Source: an uncultured Prevotellaceae bacterium (GTDB lineage Bacteria; Bacteroidota; Bacteroidia; Bacteroidales; Bacteroidaceae). From it: a stretch of DNA of 64,000 bases. How positions within the stretch are numbered: the first letter of the stretch is position 1; the number at the start of each line of letters is the position of its first letter. Shown in pieces: positions 48,651-57,263 of the stretch. The position numbers were made by a program, and so were the translations under genes. The stretch spans positions 20,982 through 84,981 of the forward strand of contig CAMVDV010000007.1 in assembly GCA_947166305.1 (NCBI GenBank), read 5' to 3'. Under the pieces are notes generated by a model. The model did no database searches and was not told the origin of the DNA. It saw only the letters and a list, made by a program, of their open reading frames with translations.

Positions 48651-51600
48651 ATGAACATCAGACGCTCTCTTACGGCAGCTATCTGCCTAATGCTTTATTT
48701 CGTCGGCTTTTGTGCGGACGCCCTGTCTGCGCTCCCTGCCAATGCCTCGGGCGGCCTGCAGGTCGTGACCTCGCCCACCGACGGCTGCTTCCCCATAGCG
48801 GGGCAGACGACTTCCGACAAGGCCATCATCCTCTACGACGCCAACGACGCTGAGGTGGTGCAGACGGTCATCGACTGTCTGATATCCGACCTCAAGGCTG
48901 TGACGCGCAAGACCTTCATAAAATACAAGACGGAGCCTTCGTCGCTGAAGAATCCCATCATCGTGGGCACCATCGGGCAGTCGAGTCATGTCGACAAGCT
49001 CATTGAGGAAGGCAAGCTGGACGTGTCGGACGTGGAGGGACGCTGGGAGGTTTTCGGCCTTCAGGTGGTGGACGCGCCGATGGAGGGTGTGGACAAGGCC
49101 CTCGTCATCTTCGGCTCGCAGCCCCGCAGCACGGCCTACGGTGTGTTCCACCTCAGCCGCTTGATGGGCGTGTCGCCTTGGATATGGTGGGCCGACGTTG
49201 CGCCTTCCACGAAAACGCAACTCTACGTGACGCCAGGACGCTTTGTCTCCAAGTCGCCATCGGTCAAGTTCCGAGGCATCTTCCTCAACGATGAGGACTT
49301 CGGGCTGCTTCCTTGGGCCAAGAAGAAGATGGACAGTGCGTATGGGAACCTCGGCCCTAACACCTACGCCGCCATCATGGAGCTGCTGCTTCGCCTTCGT
49401 GCCAACACGCTTTGGCCTGCCATGCACGCCGGAAGCCGTGCCTTTTGGGACCAGAAGGCTAACATCCCGCTCATCATGAAGTACGACATCTACATGGGCT
49501 CCAGCCATTGCGAGCAGATGCTCCGCGACAATGAGTGGGAATGGAACCGCTATGGCGGTCACTACAACGATGACTGGCGGTGGGGAACGAACAGGGAGAT
49601 GATAAAGCGCTACTGGGCTGAGCGCGTGGGCGAAAGCCGTGGGAAGAATGCCATCTACACGCTTGGCATGAGAGGCGTACACGACTCGGGCATCAACGGC
49701 TACAATTCCACCGCCGAGCGCGTGGCTGCTCTCACCGACATCATTGCCTATCAGCGACAACTCCTTGCCGACAGCATCGGCGACCCCACGCAGATTCCGC
49801 AAATCTTCATTCCCTATAAGGAAGTGCTCGACTGCTATAATGCCGGACTCCAAGTGCCCGACGACGTCACCCTGATGTGGGTGGACGACAACCACGGGTA
49901 CATCCGCCAGATGCCTACGCTGCAGGAGCAGGCACGGAGCGGCGGCAATGCCATCTACTACCACCTCTCCTACTGGGGCTCGCCTGACTCCTACCTCTGG
50001 CTCAGCACCATCTCGCCCTCCCTCTGCAGCTTCGAGCTGAGCAAGGCTTATGACCAGGGCATCCGGAACCAGTGGATTATCAACGTCGGCGACATCAAGC
50101 CTGCCGAGGAGGAACTGGAGTTCTGCATGGATCTGGCTTGGGACATCGATAGCTGGACGCCCGACAATGCCTGGAAATATACACGGGAATGGGCGGCACG
50201 GACTTTCGGAGAAGACCTTGCCGACGAGATTAACGACATCAAGATGACGTTCTATCGGCTCGGCATCGCTGCCAAGCCGGAGCACGTCCAGCTTTGTCAT
50301 TTCGATTATTCCAATGCTCAGATCGACGCACGCATCGCCGAGTATCAAGATCTCTACCAGAGAGCCGTGGCTCTGCGCTCACGCATCCCGTCGTCACTCC
50401 GCTATGCTTACTATGAACTCGTGGAGTATCCTGTCTGTGCCTGCACTGACCAGAACATCAAACTGCTGCGTGCAAGGCAGAGCTTCGTGTACGCTTGGGC
50501 CGGACAGGGCGAGAAGGCTCTCTCCTACTCCACTGCCGCGGAGTCGGCATTCGAGGAGATAAAGACGCTGACCAACAAGTACAACAACGGCATAGCCGGT
50601 GGCAAGTGGCAGGGAATGATGGACTATAAGCCCAACAACTGGAGCCAGCATCTGATGCCGGCGGTGGCTTCTGCGACAGACGTGGCAGGCAGTCAGAGCA
50701 GCATCCTTGAGCCTGACATCTGCATCGTAGGCGGAGGGAGCTTCGTGCAGGCTTCGCCGTCGGTGAAGAGGCTGAAGGGTCTTGGCATCACCGGCACGTC
50801 GGCAAGCATCTGGCCGCTCGACATGACGAAGTACACCGATGCCGCCTCTGCGCCCTACGCCGAGTACAGTGTGACCGTGCAGAAGGGGCTGAACGTCATC
50901 CAAGTGCGCTGTCTGCCCACTTTCCCCATTAACACCGGCTACGACCTGCGTGCCGCCATCTCCGTCGACGGCAGTCCTGCCTCCATTATCTCCATAAAGC
51001 TTTCGGCCATGACGGACAACTGGGACGAGACCGTGGCACAGGGCTACATCCCTGCCGCCGTGCACTATGTGAGCACGGAGCAGAAGAATGTCACCGTCCG
51101 CGTGAGCTTCATGGACCCTGGCCTCACGGTGAGCGCCGTGGCAGGCTTGCCTTTTGCTGCCGGCGAGGAAGACCTCACGGGGCTTATCACGAACCCTGAC
51201 TTCGAGTACGGCGCGGGCGGACAGCTCAATCCGCAGGGCGGACTCGTCCGAGGCGTGCCCCAAGGCTGGCGAGCCACGGGCACGATGAACGGCAACTCCT
51301 GGGGCATCAACCAGGATGCCAAGCATCTCTACGGCATCAACACCTACTGGGCGAGTGCCAAGCCCATGCCAAACGTCTATGAACTCTCGCAGACCATCCC
51401 CGCCTCCAAGCTCGGTGCAGGCACCTACCTCGTGACCTGTCTGCTCGGGACGCAGAAGGACAAGCTGGCCACCTGCCGCCTCTTTGCCAACAAGAACGTG
51501 CAGTACTACGGGAAGGAAAGCGACTACAAGGAGTCGATGCTGACGGCGGGCGAGCAGAACACGTTCGCCGGCTACGGAGCATCCGGCTCGGGAAAGATGA

Positions 51601-51935
51601 CACTCAAGCAGATGGCCGTGATGGTGACGCTCGAGGACGGCGAAAGCCTCAAGCTGGGCATCCGCTCGAGCAACTACAAAACCGACGGAACGCGCTCCTC
51701 GGGCGACAGCCACGGATGGTTCAAGGTGGACCACTTCCGCCTGCAGCGCATCGACGCAAAGGAGATTCCGTCCGGCCTGAAAGACCTGAATGTCAGCAAC
51801 GACGTGAAAGACCTGAAGGAACAGTGCTACGACCTGAGCGGCCGAAAGCTCGGTGAGCTGCCTCGAGGAAGCCGACAGAAGGGACTTTTCATCGCCAAGA
51901 AGGCCGACGGAGGCTTCGTGAAACTGATCCGCTAA
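48651..51935 (+). CDS. GH115 family glycoside hydrolase (xylan alpha-glucuronidase)
   Basis: 1094 aa with an N-terminal signal segment (ITERATING hydrophobic start MNIRRSLTAAICLMLYFVGF). Family GH115 regions are visible: IIVGTIGQSSHVDKLIEEGK, IFGSQPRSTAYGVFHLSRLM, GVSPWIWWADVAP, KFRGIFLNDEDFGLLPWAKK, LRLRANTLWPAMH and MWVDDNHGYIRQMPTLQE. It removes (4-O-methyl)glucuronic acid from xylan outside the cytoplasm. The C-terminal 280 residues carry a GH115 C-domain, a further beta-sandwich (YGAGGQLNPQG) and a sorting-like tail GLFIAKKADGGFVKLIR. A 22-bp array follows its stop. Confidence 0.95.
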   Translation: MNIRRSLTAAICLMLYFVGFCADALSALPANASGGLQVVTSPTDGCFPIAGQTTSDKAIILYDANDAEVVQTVIDCLISDLKAVTRKTFIKYKTEPSSLKNPIIVGTIGQSSHVDKLIEEGKLDVSDVEGRWEVFGLQVVDAPMEGVDKALVIFGSQPRSTAYGVFHLSRLMGVSPWIWWADVAPSTKTQLYVTPGRFVSKSPSVKFRGIFLNDEDFGLLPWAKKKMDSAYGNLGPNTYAAIMELLLRLRANTLWPAMHAGSRAFWDQKANIPLIMKYDIYMGSSHCEQMLRDNEWEWNRYGGHYNDDWRWGTNREMIKRYWAERVGESRGKNAIYTLGMRGVHDSGINGYNSTAERVAALTDIIAYQRQLLADSIGDPTQIPQIFIPYKEVLDCYNAGLQVPDDVTLMWVDDNHGYIRQMPTLQEQARSGGNAIYYHLSYWGSPDSYLWLSTISPSLCSFELSKAYDQGIRNQWIINVGDIKPAEEELEFCMDLAWDIDSWTPDNAWKYTREWAARTFGEDLADEINDIKMTFYRLGIAAKPEHVQLCHFDYSNAQIDARIAEYQDLYQRAVALRSRIPSSLRYAYYELVEYPVCACTDQNIKLLRARQSFVYAWAGQGEKALSYSTAAESAFEEIKTLTNKYNNGIAGGKWQGMMDYKPNNWSQHLMPAVASATDVAGSQSSILEPDICIVGGGSFVQASPSVKRLKGLGITGTSASIWPLDMTKYTDAASAPYAEYSVTVQKGLNVIQVRCLPTFPINTGYDLRAAISVDGSPASIISIKLSAMTDNWDETVAQGYIPAAVHYVSTEQKNVTVRVSFMDPGLTVSAVAGLPFAAGEEDLTGLITNPDFEYGAGGQLNPQGGLVRGVPQGWRATGTMNGNSWGINQDAKHLYGINTYWASAKPMPNVYELSQTIPASKLGAGTYLVTCLLGTQKDKLATCRLFANKNVQYYGKESDYKESMLTAGEQNTFAGYGASGSGKMTLKQMAVMVTLEDGESLKLGIRSSNYKTDGTRSSGDSHGWFKVDHFRLQRIDAKEIPSGLKDLNVSNDVKDLKEQCYDLSGRKLGELPRGSRQKGLFIAKKADGGFVKLIR

Positions 51936-51950
51936 GGGGGAGAGACGAAA

Positions 51951-52033
51951 CGTCGCGTGCGGCGATGGCAATTTCCGCGTGCGGCGACGGGCATCGTCGC
52001 GTGCGGCGTTGGCCATCGTCGCACGCGGCGTTT
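51951..52033. repeat. 22-bp tandem array A10 (CGTCGCGTGCGGCG type)
   Basis: Four units at 51951, 51973, 51995 and 52017, exactly 22 bp apart. Lies between the convergent GH115 and helix-hairpin-helix genes and leaves almost no other spacer. Confidence 0.93.
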
Positions 52034-52038
52034 TCATT

Positions 52039-53001
52039 CTACTCGAACGAAAGATACGGACGGAGCCTGTCGATGTCGCTTGGACGGAAGGCGTCGAGGC
52101 GCGAAAGCTCGTCGATTGAGCGCAGATTGCCCTTGTCCTGGCGGTGCTCGAAGATGGCCTTGGCCTGATAGAAGCTCAGATAGGGATGGCGCATCAACTG
52201 CCTCACGGAGAGCTTGTTGACAGGAATCTTCCTGACCTCCACGGGCGTGAGCGTCATATACTTCAGCACCGTGTCGGGCATCTCGATGGCCTCCATGGCC
52301 TGCTCCACGTTGACAAAGCCACCAAGCGTCTGCCTGTAGGCCACGATGCGTGCGGCCCGCTTGCTGGCGATGCCGGGGATGAGCTTCAGCATGGCAGTGT
52401 CGGCCGTGTTGATGTCAACGGTCTCGCCGGCAGAAAGCTTGGGCATTAGTCCCACTCCAGGCCTCTCTGAATCTCCGCTCAAAAGGGAGACTTTGGGCAC
52501 AGAGTCGGCCCTTGCTTCCGTCGTCATGCTTTCTTTCTCCTCCTCCAGAGGGGAGTGAGAGGGGGCACGGAGGCGTCGGTGAGGTTCAACAAAGCGGAAC
52601 CTCTCCTCTATCCTAATGTAAGGCCGGAGCCTCTGCCACTGCTCGTTGGTGAGATACGGCACGTTCATGAAGTCCTCCGGCGTGTGGTAACGTCCCAACC
52701 TGGCGCGGTAGCGATAGATACTCCTCACCTGCCAGGGCGACAACCCCAGCCGGAGCAAGGCGGTGCTGTCGGCCGTGTTGGGGTCAAAGGGGAACGTCTC
52801 CACCTTGCGCTCAGGCTCGGCATAGGTGAAAGGCTTGGCCGGAGCATTAGACCACGCTCGCCGTTCCACCACTTCCTGCGAAGGAGATTGGGGAGTCCTG
52901 CCCTTCCAGACGGCTATTGCCACAATGCCCAGGAGCAGCACCCATTCGAGCAAAAGCAGGGCACGGCGCTGAGCCTTGGTCAGTGTGGGCAAGCGTCTCA
53001 T
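52039..53001 (-). CDS. Helix-hairpin-helix (ComEA-like) protein with a palindromic insertion
   Basis: 320 aa. An N-terminal membrane anchor (ALLLLEWVLLLGIVAIAVWK) is followed by several HhH units: DPNTADSTALLRLGLSPWQV, FMNVPYLTNEQWQRL, VDINTADTAMLKLIPGIASK and LMRHPYLSFYQAKAIFEHRQ. HhH proteins of this type bind double-stranded DNA, and ComEA relatives act in DNA uptake. A decayed copy of the palindromic element (52451-52568) is inserted in frame between units two and three, encoding HSPLEEEKESM through SGDSERPGVGL. It overlaps the upstream transporter gene by one base. Confidence 0.9.
   Translation of the reverse strand: MRRLPTLTKAQRRALLLLEWVLLLGIVAIAVWKGRTPQSPSQEVVERRAWSNAPAKPFTYAEPERKVETFPFDPNTADSTALLRLGLSPWQVRSIYRYRARLGRYHTPEDFMNVPYLTNEQWQRLRPYIRIEERFRFVEPHRRLRAPSHSPLEEEKESMTTEARADSVPKVSLLSGDSERPGVGLMPKLSAGETVDINTADTAMLKLIPGIASKRAARIVAYRQTLGGFVNVEQAMEAIEMPDTVLKYMTLTPVEVRKIPVNKLSVRQLMRHPYLSFYQAKAIFEHRQDKGNLRSIDELSRLDAFRPSDIDRLRPYLSFE
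52451..52568. repeat. Decayed palindromic element inside the HhH gene
   Basis: GGCCTCTCTGAATCTCCGCT plus CAAAAGGGAGACTT aligns with GACCCCTCTAAATCTCCCCT plus TAAAGGGGAGACTT of queA insertion 4. The other end, TCCTCCAGAGGGGAGTGAGA, is the degenerate partner. No stop codon in the gene frame. Confidence 0.78.
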
Positions 53002-54350
53002 CAGAAAAGCTCGTGGACGAAGACTGCCGCAATAGCCAGCGGCGCCACAAAACGTATGATGAAATAGTACAGACGGAACAGGCGGAAACGCAACTTGCCA
53101 CCGTTCGTCAGCTCACTCTCCACAAGGCTGCGGTCCAGATACCAGCCCGTGAAGAGACAAATCACGATGCCTCCCAACGGAAGGATTATTTTGGAAGAGA
53201 CGAAATCGAACAGCTCGAAGATGTTCAGCCCGAACAACGTCAGATGACTCCACGGGCCAAACGACAGCGAACACGCCACGCCGAGCGTCATGCACGAGAA
53301 AGAAACTGCCGCAGCAGCCTTGCGACGCGACATATGAAAGGCTTCCAGGACGTAGGCCGTCACACTCTCATGGAGCGACATCGCACTGGTCAGAGCCGCC
53401 AGCAGCAACAGCATGTAGAAGAATCCGGAGAAGGCATATCCTAACCACGGCAGGTGGCCAAAGGCGATATTGAACACGCTTGGCAGCGTCTTGAAGACCA
53501 ATCCCGGCCCAGCCGTCACGTCTACTGCCTCCACACTGAACACGGCAGGAAAGATAATGAAACCGCTCAGCACCGCCACCATCGTGTCGATGATGCTCAC
53601 ACCCGCCGCCGTCTTAGGCAAATTCGTGTCCGGTCGGAAGTAAGAAGCATAGGTGCAAAGGCAACCCATGGCAAGGCTCAGCGAATAGAACGCCTGCCCC
53701 ACGGCACTCAGCACTACGCTTCCCGTCAGCTTCGCCAAGTCGGGCTTAAGCAAGAAGCGCAACCCTTCCTTGGAACCAGGCATACCAAAAGAGCACACCA
53801 CCAGTATGCCGATGATGAAAAGCAACATCGGCATCATCAACTTCGAGAACCTCTCTATGCCCGACTGCACGCCTCGCGCTATGATGAAGTGCGTGAGGAA
53901 CATGAACGACGCGCCCGTCAACACCGGCAACCAAGGGTCGCTCACATAAGTATCAAACACTGCGTTGTAATCACGGTCTGCCATGAGTCGTCCCGACACA
54001 GACTGAATCAGATAATAGAGCGTCCATCCACTCACGATGATGTAGTAGGAAAGAATCATAAACGCCACGAAAACGCCTGCCACACCCTCGATGCGCCACC
54101 ACTTGCCGGGTGCCAGTTTGCTGAACGCCGTGATGGTGTTGGCATGAGTATGACGGCCGATGAGGAACTCACTCATCATGACGGGAATGCCAATCACGAG
54201 GATACAGAGCAGATAGACCATGATGAAAGCGGCACCGCCGTTGTTGCCGACTTCCGTCGGGAAACGCCAGACGTTGCCAAGCCCCACGGCCGAACCTGCC
54301 GCAGCCAGCACTGCGCCTATCTTACTGCCAAAGTTATGTCGTGTTTCCAT
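53001..54350 (-). CDS. Sodium-dependent transporter (NSS/SNF family)
   Basis: 449-aa membrane protein with 11-12 helices. KIGAVLAAAGSAVGLGNVWRFPTEVGNNGG contains the TM1 unwound sodium and substrate site of neurotransmitter:sodium symporters. VVLSAVGQAFYSLSLAMGCLCTYASY and VFKTLPSVFNIAFG follow. Bacterial members import amino acids with sodium; the substrate is not predictable. It is a paralogue of the gene directly upstream (54366, 15 bp away), suggesting a tandem duplication. An AT-rich TATTATATTATAG leader precedes its ATG. Confidence 0.95.
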   Translation of the reverse strand: METRHNFGSKIGAVLAAAGSAVGLGNVWRFPTEVGNNGGAAFIMVYLLCILVIGIPVMMSEFLIGRHTHANTITAFSKLAPGKWWRIEGVAGVFVAFMILSYYIIVSGWTLYYLIQSVSGRLMADRDYNAVFDTYVSDPWLPVLTGASFMFLTHFIIARGVQSGIERFSKLMMPMLLFIIGILVVCSFGMPGSKEGLRFLLKPDLAKLTGSVVLSAVGQAFYSLSLAMGCLCTYASYFRPDTNLPKTAAGVSIIDTMVAVLSGFIIFPAVFSVEAVDVTAGPGLVFKTLPSVFNIAFGHLPWLGYAFSGFFYMLLLLAALTSAMSLHESVTAYVLEAFHMSRRKAAAAVSFSCMTLGVACSLSFGPWSHLTLFGLNIFELFDFVSSKIILPLGGIVICLFTGWYLDRSLVESELTNGGKLRFRLFRLYYFIIRFVAPLAIAAVFVHELF

Positions 54351-54365
54351 AAGTTACTTATTATA

Positions 54366-55745
54366 TTATAGAAAGAGTTCATTGAGGAAAATAACTACGA
54401 TTCCGACCGGCGCCACCCAGCGAATGAGCACAAGCAACAGTCGCAAAGTGCGGGCGGAGAGTGCGCCGCCACCTGTCAGCTGCTGCTCCACGAGCTTTCG
54501 CTCCATGCGCCAGCCCACGAAGACGGTAATCAAGAAGCCTCCAATCGGCATCAGGAACTTCGTGACCATCATGTCGAAAAGGTCGAAGAAGCCGTAGCCG
54601 AACACCGTCACCCCCTTCCACGGACCAAAAGAGAGCGAGCAGAAACTGCCAAGCACGAGGCAGATGACGGTCACAACGGAAGCGGCCGCACGCCGACTCA
54701 GCCTGAAGTGTTCGCCGACGAAGGCCGTACATATCTCATGCATGCTGATGCTGCTCGTCAGCGCTGCCAGCAGAAGCAGTACATAGAAAAGCAGGGCGAA
54801 GACATAGCCTGCAAGGGACATCTCGCCAGCAAGCATGGAGAAAACGTTGGGGAGCGTGATAAAGACGAGGCCGGGACCTGCGTCGGGAGCTATGCCCACG
54901 CTGAAGACCGTGGGGAAGATGATGAAGCCACTGAGCACGGCCACAAAGGTGTCGATGATGCAGACGTTCCTTGCCGACGGCACAAGCCTTGTGTCCTGGC
55001 TGAAATAGGACGCGTAGGTAATCAGACAACCAAGCCCGACGCTCAGAGAGAAAAAAGCCTGACCCATGGCGCTGAGCACGACGCTGGGCGTCACCTTGCT
55101 CAGGTCGGGCTTGAGGAGGAAGCGAAGTCCGTCGGCAGTGCCCGGGAGAGTCATGGAAAAGCCCACGAGGACGACAATGATGACGAGCAGCATGGGCATC
55201 ATCAGCTTGGAGAAATACTCGATGCCGCGCTCGATGCCACGCGAAACGACGAAATGCGTCATCAACATGAAAACGGTGAGATAGGCGATGGGCAGCCAGG
55301 AATCGGAGACGAAGCCCTTGAAGGATGCTTCATAATCGGTCGTAAACTGGCCATGAACCACAGAGTGTACGCCTTGAAGCTGTCCGAGGAATGCCTGCAC
55401 GGTGTAGTGGAGCGTCCATCCTGCCACAACAGAATAGAAGGAGAGGACGTGGAATCCGCCCACGACGCCCATGATGCCAGCCACCACCCAAGGCTTGCCG
55501 GGTGCGAGACGCTGGAAGGCTCCGATGGCATTGCTGCGGGAGGAGCGCCCTATGACGAACTCGCTCACCATGACAGGCATGGCAAGCAGGAAGATGGCGG
55601 CAAGGTAGATGAGGATGAAGGCAGCCCCTCCGCCCTTTCCTACCTCGGTGGGAAAGCGCCAGATGTTGCCGAGGCCGACTGCCGATCCTGCCGATGCAAG
55701 CACCGCACCAAGTTGGCTGCCGAAATTTCCGCGTTCTGATTTCAT
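54366..55745 (-). CDS. Sodium-dependent transporter (NSS/SNF family), second copy
   Basis: 459 aa. GSQLGAVLASAGSAVGLGNIWRFPTEVGKGGGAAF is the TM1 site, and SVVLSAMGQAFFSLSVGLGCLITYASYF is nearly the same as in the neighbouring paralogue. The two differ enough across the middle helices to suggest an old duplication and possibly different amino-acid substrates. A TACCTTTG box at 55795-55802 (minus strand) is the likely promoter for both transporter genes and perhaps the HhH gene, which all overlap or nearly touch. Confidence 0.95.
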   Translation of the reverse strand: MKSERGNFGSQLGAVLASAGSAVGLGNIWRFPTEVGKGGGAAFILIYLAAIFLLAMPVMVSEFVIGRSSRSNAIGAFQRLAPGKPWVVAGIMGVVGGFHVLSFYSVVAGWTLHYTVQAFLGQLQGVHSVVHGQFTTDYEASFKGFVSDSWLPIAYLTVFMLMTHFVVSRGIERGIEYFSKLMMPMLLVIIVVLVGFSMTLPGTADGLRFLLKPDLSKVTPSVVLSAMGQAFFSLSVGLGCLITYASYFSQDTRLVPSARNVCIIDTFVAVLSGFIIFPTVFSVGIAPDAGPGLVFITLPNVFSMLAGEMSLAGYVFALLFYVLLLLAALTSSISMHEICTAFVGEHFRLSRRAAASVVTVICLVLGSFCSLSFGPWKGVTVFGYGFFDLFDMMVTKFLMPIGGFLITVFVGWRMERKLVEQQLTGGGALSARTLRLLLVLIRWVAPVGIVVIFLNELFL

Positions 55746-55794
55746 GGGATCACTGTTCGTGGTTCACTTTTGTGGCTATGCAAAAAACTTTGCA

Positions 55795-55802
55795 CAAAGG
55801 TA
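55795..55802 (-). promoter_or_regulatory. -7 box of the tandem transporter operon
   Basis: TACCTTTG on the minus strand, 50 bp before the ATG at 55745. Confidence 0.75.
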
Positions 55803-55847
55803 CGAAAAAATATGAACTCAAAGGTACATTTTATAAGATAAAAGTCG

Positions 55848-55855
55848 TATCTTTG
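55848..55855 (+). promoter_or_regulatory. -7 box of the VanZ gene
   Basis: TATCTTTG (then CA), 28 bp before the ATG at 55884. Divergent from the transporter promoter. Confidence 0.8.
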
Positions 55856-55883
55856 CATTAAAATTGCATAAAAGTACCAGAAT

Positions 55884-56273
55884 ATGCTTCATAAATATCT
55901 GTTTCGTTATCCTGTGACGCTGCTTTTGGCCGTAGTGATTGTCTTGCTTTCCATGCTTCCGATGCCCGACCTGAAGGTGGGAGTGGAGGTTCCGCTTGCC
56001 GACAAATGGACACACATGGTGATGTACGGCGTGCTGACGCTGGTGGTGTGGGTGGAGTATCGCCGCAGTCACGACCGTCCGGACTGGCCGCGTCTGCTGT
56101 TGCTGGCTTTTGTGGCTCCCATCGTCATGGGCGGTGCCTTGGAACTGGCACAGGCAAACCTGACCACTTGCCGTAGCGGTGAGTGGCTCGACTTTGTGGC
56201 CAACACCATTGGTGTCTGCCTGGGAGCGCTGGGCGGACTGGCGATGAAGAAGGTTAAAAAGTTAAAAGGTTAA
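55884..56273 (+). CDS. VanZ family membrane protein
   Basis: 129 aa with about four hydrophobic segments (LLLAVVIVLLSMLPMPDL, MVMYGVLTLVVWVEYRR, LLLAFVAPIVMGGALELAQ and VANTIGVCLGALGGLAM). LADKWTHMVMYGVLTLVVWV and GALELAQANLTTCRSGEWLD are standard VanZ features with the conserved D-K-xxH, E and R-x-x-x-x-x-D residues. The biochemical role of VanZ proteins is not settled; some contribute to teicoplanin resistance. A DD-dipeptidase gene lies convergently next to it, but this pairing is not a vancomycin-resistance cluster. Confidence 0.9.
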   Translation: MLHKYLFRYPVTLLLAVVIVLLSMLPMPDLKVGVEVPLADKWTHMVMYGVLTLVVWVEYRRSHDRPDWPRLLLLAFVAPIVMGGALELAQANLTTCRSGEWLDFVANTIGVCLGALGGLAMKKVKKLKG

Positions 56274-56350
56274 AAAGTTAAAAAGGGGAAATCCCCCGGC
56301 TTCCCCTTCGCTCCTTTCTTTTTAACTTTTTAACTTTTTAATTTTTCACC
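56262..56350. repeat. GTTAAAAAG filler in both orientations, hairpin-like
   Basis: AAGGTTAAAAAGTTAAAAGG on the left and CTTTTTAACTTTTTAACTTT on the right form a long imperfect inverted repeat around CCCCCGGCTTCCCC. It lies between the convergent VanZ and dipeptidase genes and probably acts as their terminator. Confidence 0.75.
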
Positions 56351-57146
56351 TTTTCAACTGCTGTACGGGGAAGTCGAAATAGGTGTCGGGGAATGGCTCG
56401 TCGCTGAGTGTGAAGTGCCACCACTCGGTGGGGAACGGTTTGAATCCGTGGCGCATCATGGCTTCGCGCAGTATCATGCGGTTGCAAAACTGTTCGCGCG
56501 AAATGCTCCGTCCGGCGGGGCTGGCTGTGTTCTGGCCTGTGTACTCGCCCGTCTCGGGGTCTCCGCAAAAGTCAGGATGGCTCTCGGGACCGAACCAATC
56601 GAACGTCCCTCCCATGTCGACTTCCTTTTCCTTCTGCATATCGAAGAGCGTGAGGTCAACGGTGGAGCCTCTCGTATGCCCGCTTTTGGCACAGATGTAC
56701 TCGCGCTCGAAGAGGACGCTCTTGTCGAGGTCGGGATAGAAATAGCGTCGCATGAGCGTGTCGGGAATGTTCTCCGCCCATCGCCAGAAGTGGTCAACGG
56801 CACGCTGCGGGCGGTAGGCATCGTAGATCTTCAGGCGGTAGCCCATCTCCCTGAGTTCGTCGCTGACTGCCCGAAGGCTGTCGGCGGCCTGACGTGTGAG
56901 CAGGGCTGTGGGCTCGAGATAGCCGTCGATGCGTGTGCCGACGAAGTTGTATGTGCTGAAGTACCTGATTTCCAGTATGGCATCGGGTACAGCATCGGTC
57001 AACGTCACGAACTGGCTGGAGTCTTCCGTCGGGTTGGAAGGACGGTTCTGAAGGTGATTGACGAGACGGACGCCAGCATACGCGAGCACGATTGGCAGGG
57101 CGATGGCCACCAGCAGATACAAGTTTCTTTTCTTCATGATATTCAA
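56346..57146 (-). CDS. M15 family D-Ala-D-Ala dipeptidase (VanX/DdpX-like)
   Basis: 266 aa with an N-terminal signal or anchor (RNLYLLVAIALPIVLAYAGV). Zinc and catalytic residues are visible in IYDAYRPQRAVDHFW, SGHTRGSTVDLTL (SxHxxGxAxD type) and EWWHFTLSDEPFPDTYFDFP (ExxH). It hydrolyses D-Ala-D-Ala in the envelope for peptidoglycan turnover or recycling. The second Met at MKKRNLYL may be the true start. No VanS/R or ligase genes are near, so antibiotic resistance is not indicated. A 22-bp array lies directly upstream of the start. Confidence 0.93.
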   Translation of the reverse strand: MNIMKKRNLYLLVAIALPIVLAYAGVRLVNHLQNRPSNPTEDSSQFVTLTDAVPDAILEIRYFSTYNFVGTRIDGYLEPTALLTRQAADSLRAVSDELREMGYRLKIYDAYRPQRAVDHFWRWAENIPDTLMRRYFYPDLDKSVLFEREYICAKSGHTRGSTVDLTLFDMQKEKEVDMGGTFDWFGPESHPDFCGDPETGEYTGQNTASPAGRSISREQFCNRMILREAMMRHGFKPFPTEWWHFTLSDEPFPDTYFDFPVQQLKR

Positions 57147-57178
57147 TGATTACGTTGTTTTGACAGGGTGTCTGAAAT

Positions 57179-57260
57179 CGCAGCACGCGGAGATGGTCAT
57201 CGCAGCGTGCTGCGTTTGGCATCGCAGCGTGGGGCGTTGGCCATCGTCGCGTGCGGCGTT
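57179..57260. repeat. 22-bp tandem array A11 (CGCAGCGTGCTGCG type)
   Basis: Four units at 57179, 57201, 57223 and 57245, exactly 22 bp apart. It starts 33 bp upstream of the dipeptidase ATG and ends at the GH76 stop (57264, minus strand). Confidence 0.92.
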
Positions 57261-57263
57261 TGA

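Noticed and set aside
50394-52037. 547-aa minus-strand ORF
   Set aside because: Antisense of GH115 and reads through the 22-bp array; no start signal or domain.
56346-57146. Vancomycin-resistance cluster (VanX plus VanZ)
   Set aside because: Only a D-Ala-D-Ala dipeptidase and a VanZ-family protein, convergent and unlinked to VanH, VanA or VanRS; both families are common in susceptible Bacteroidales.
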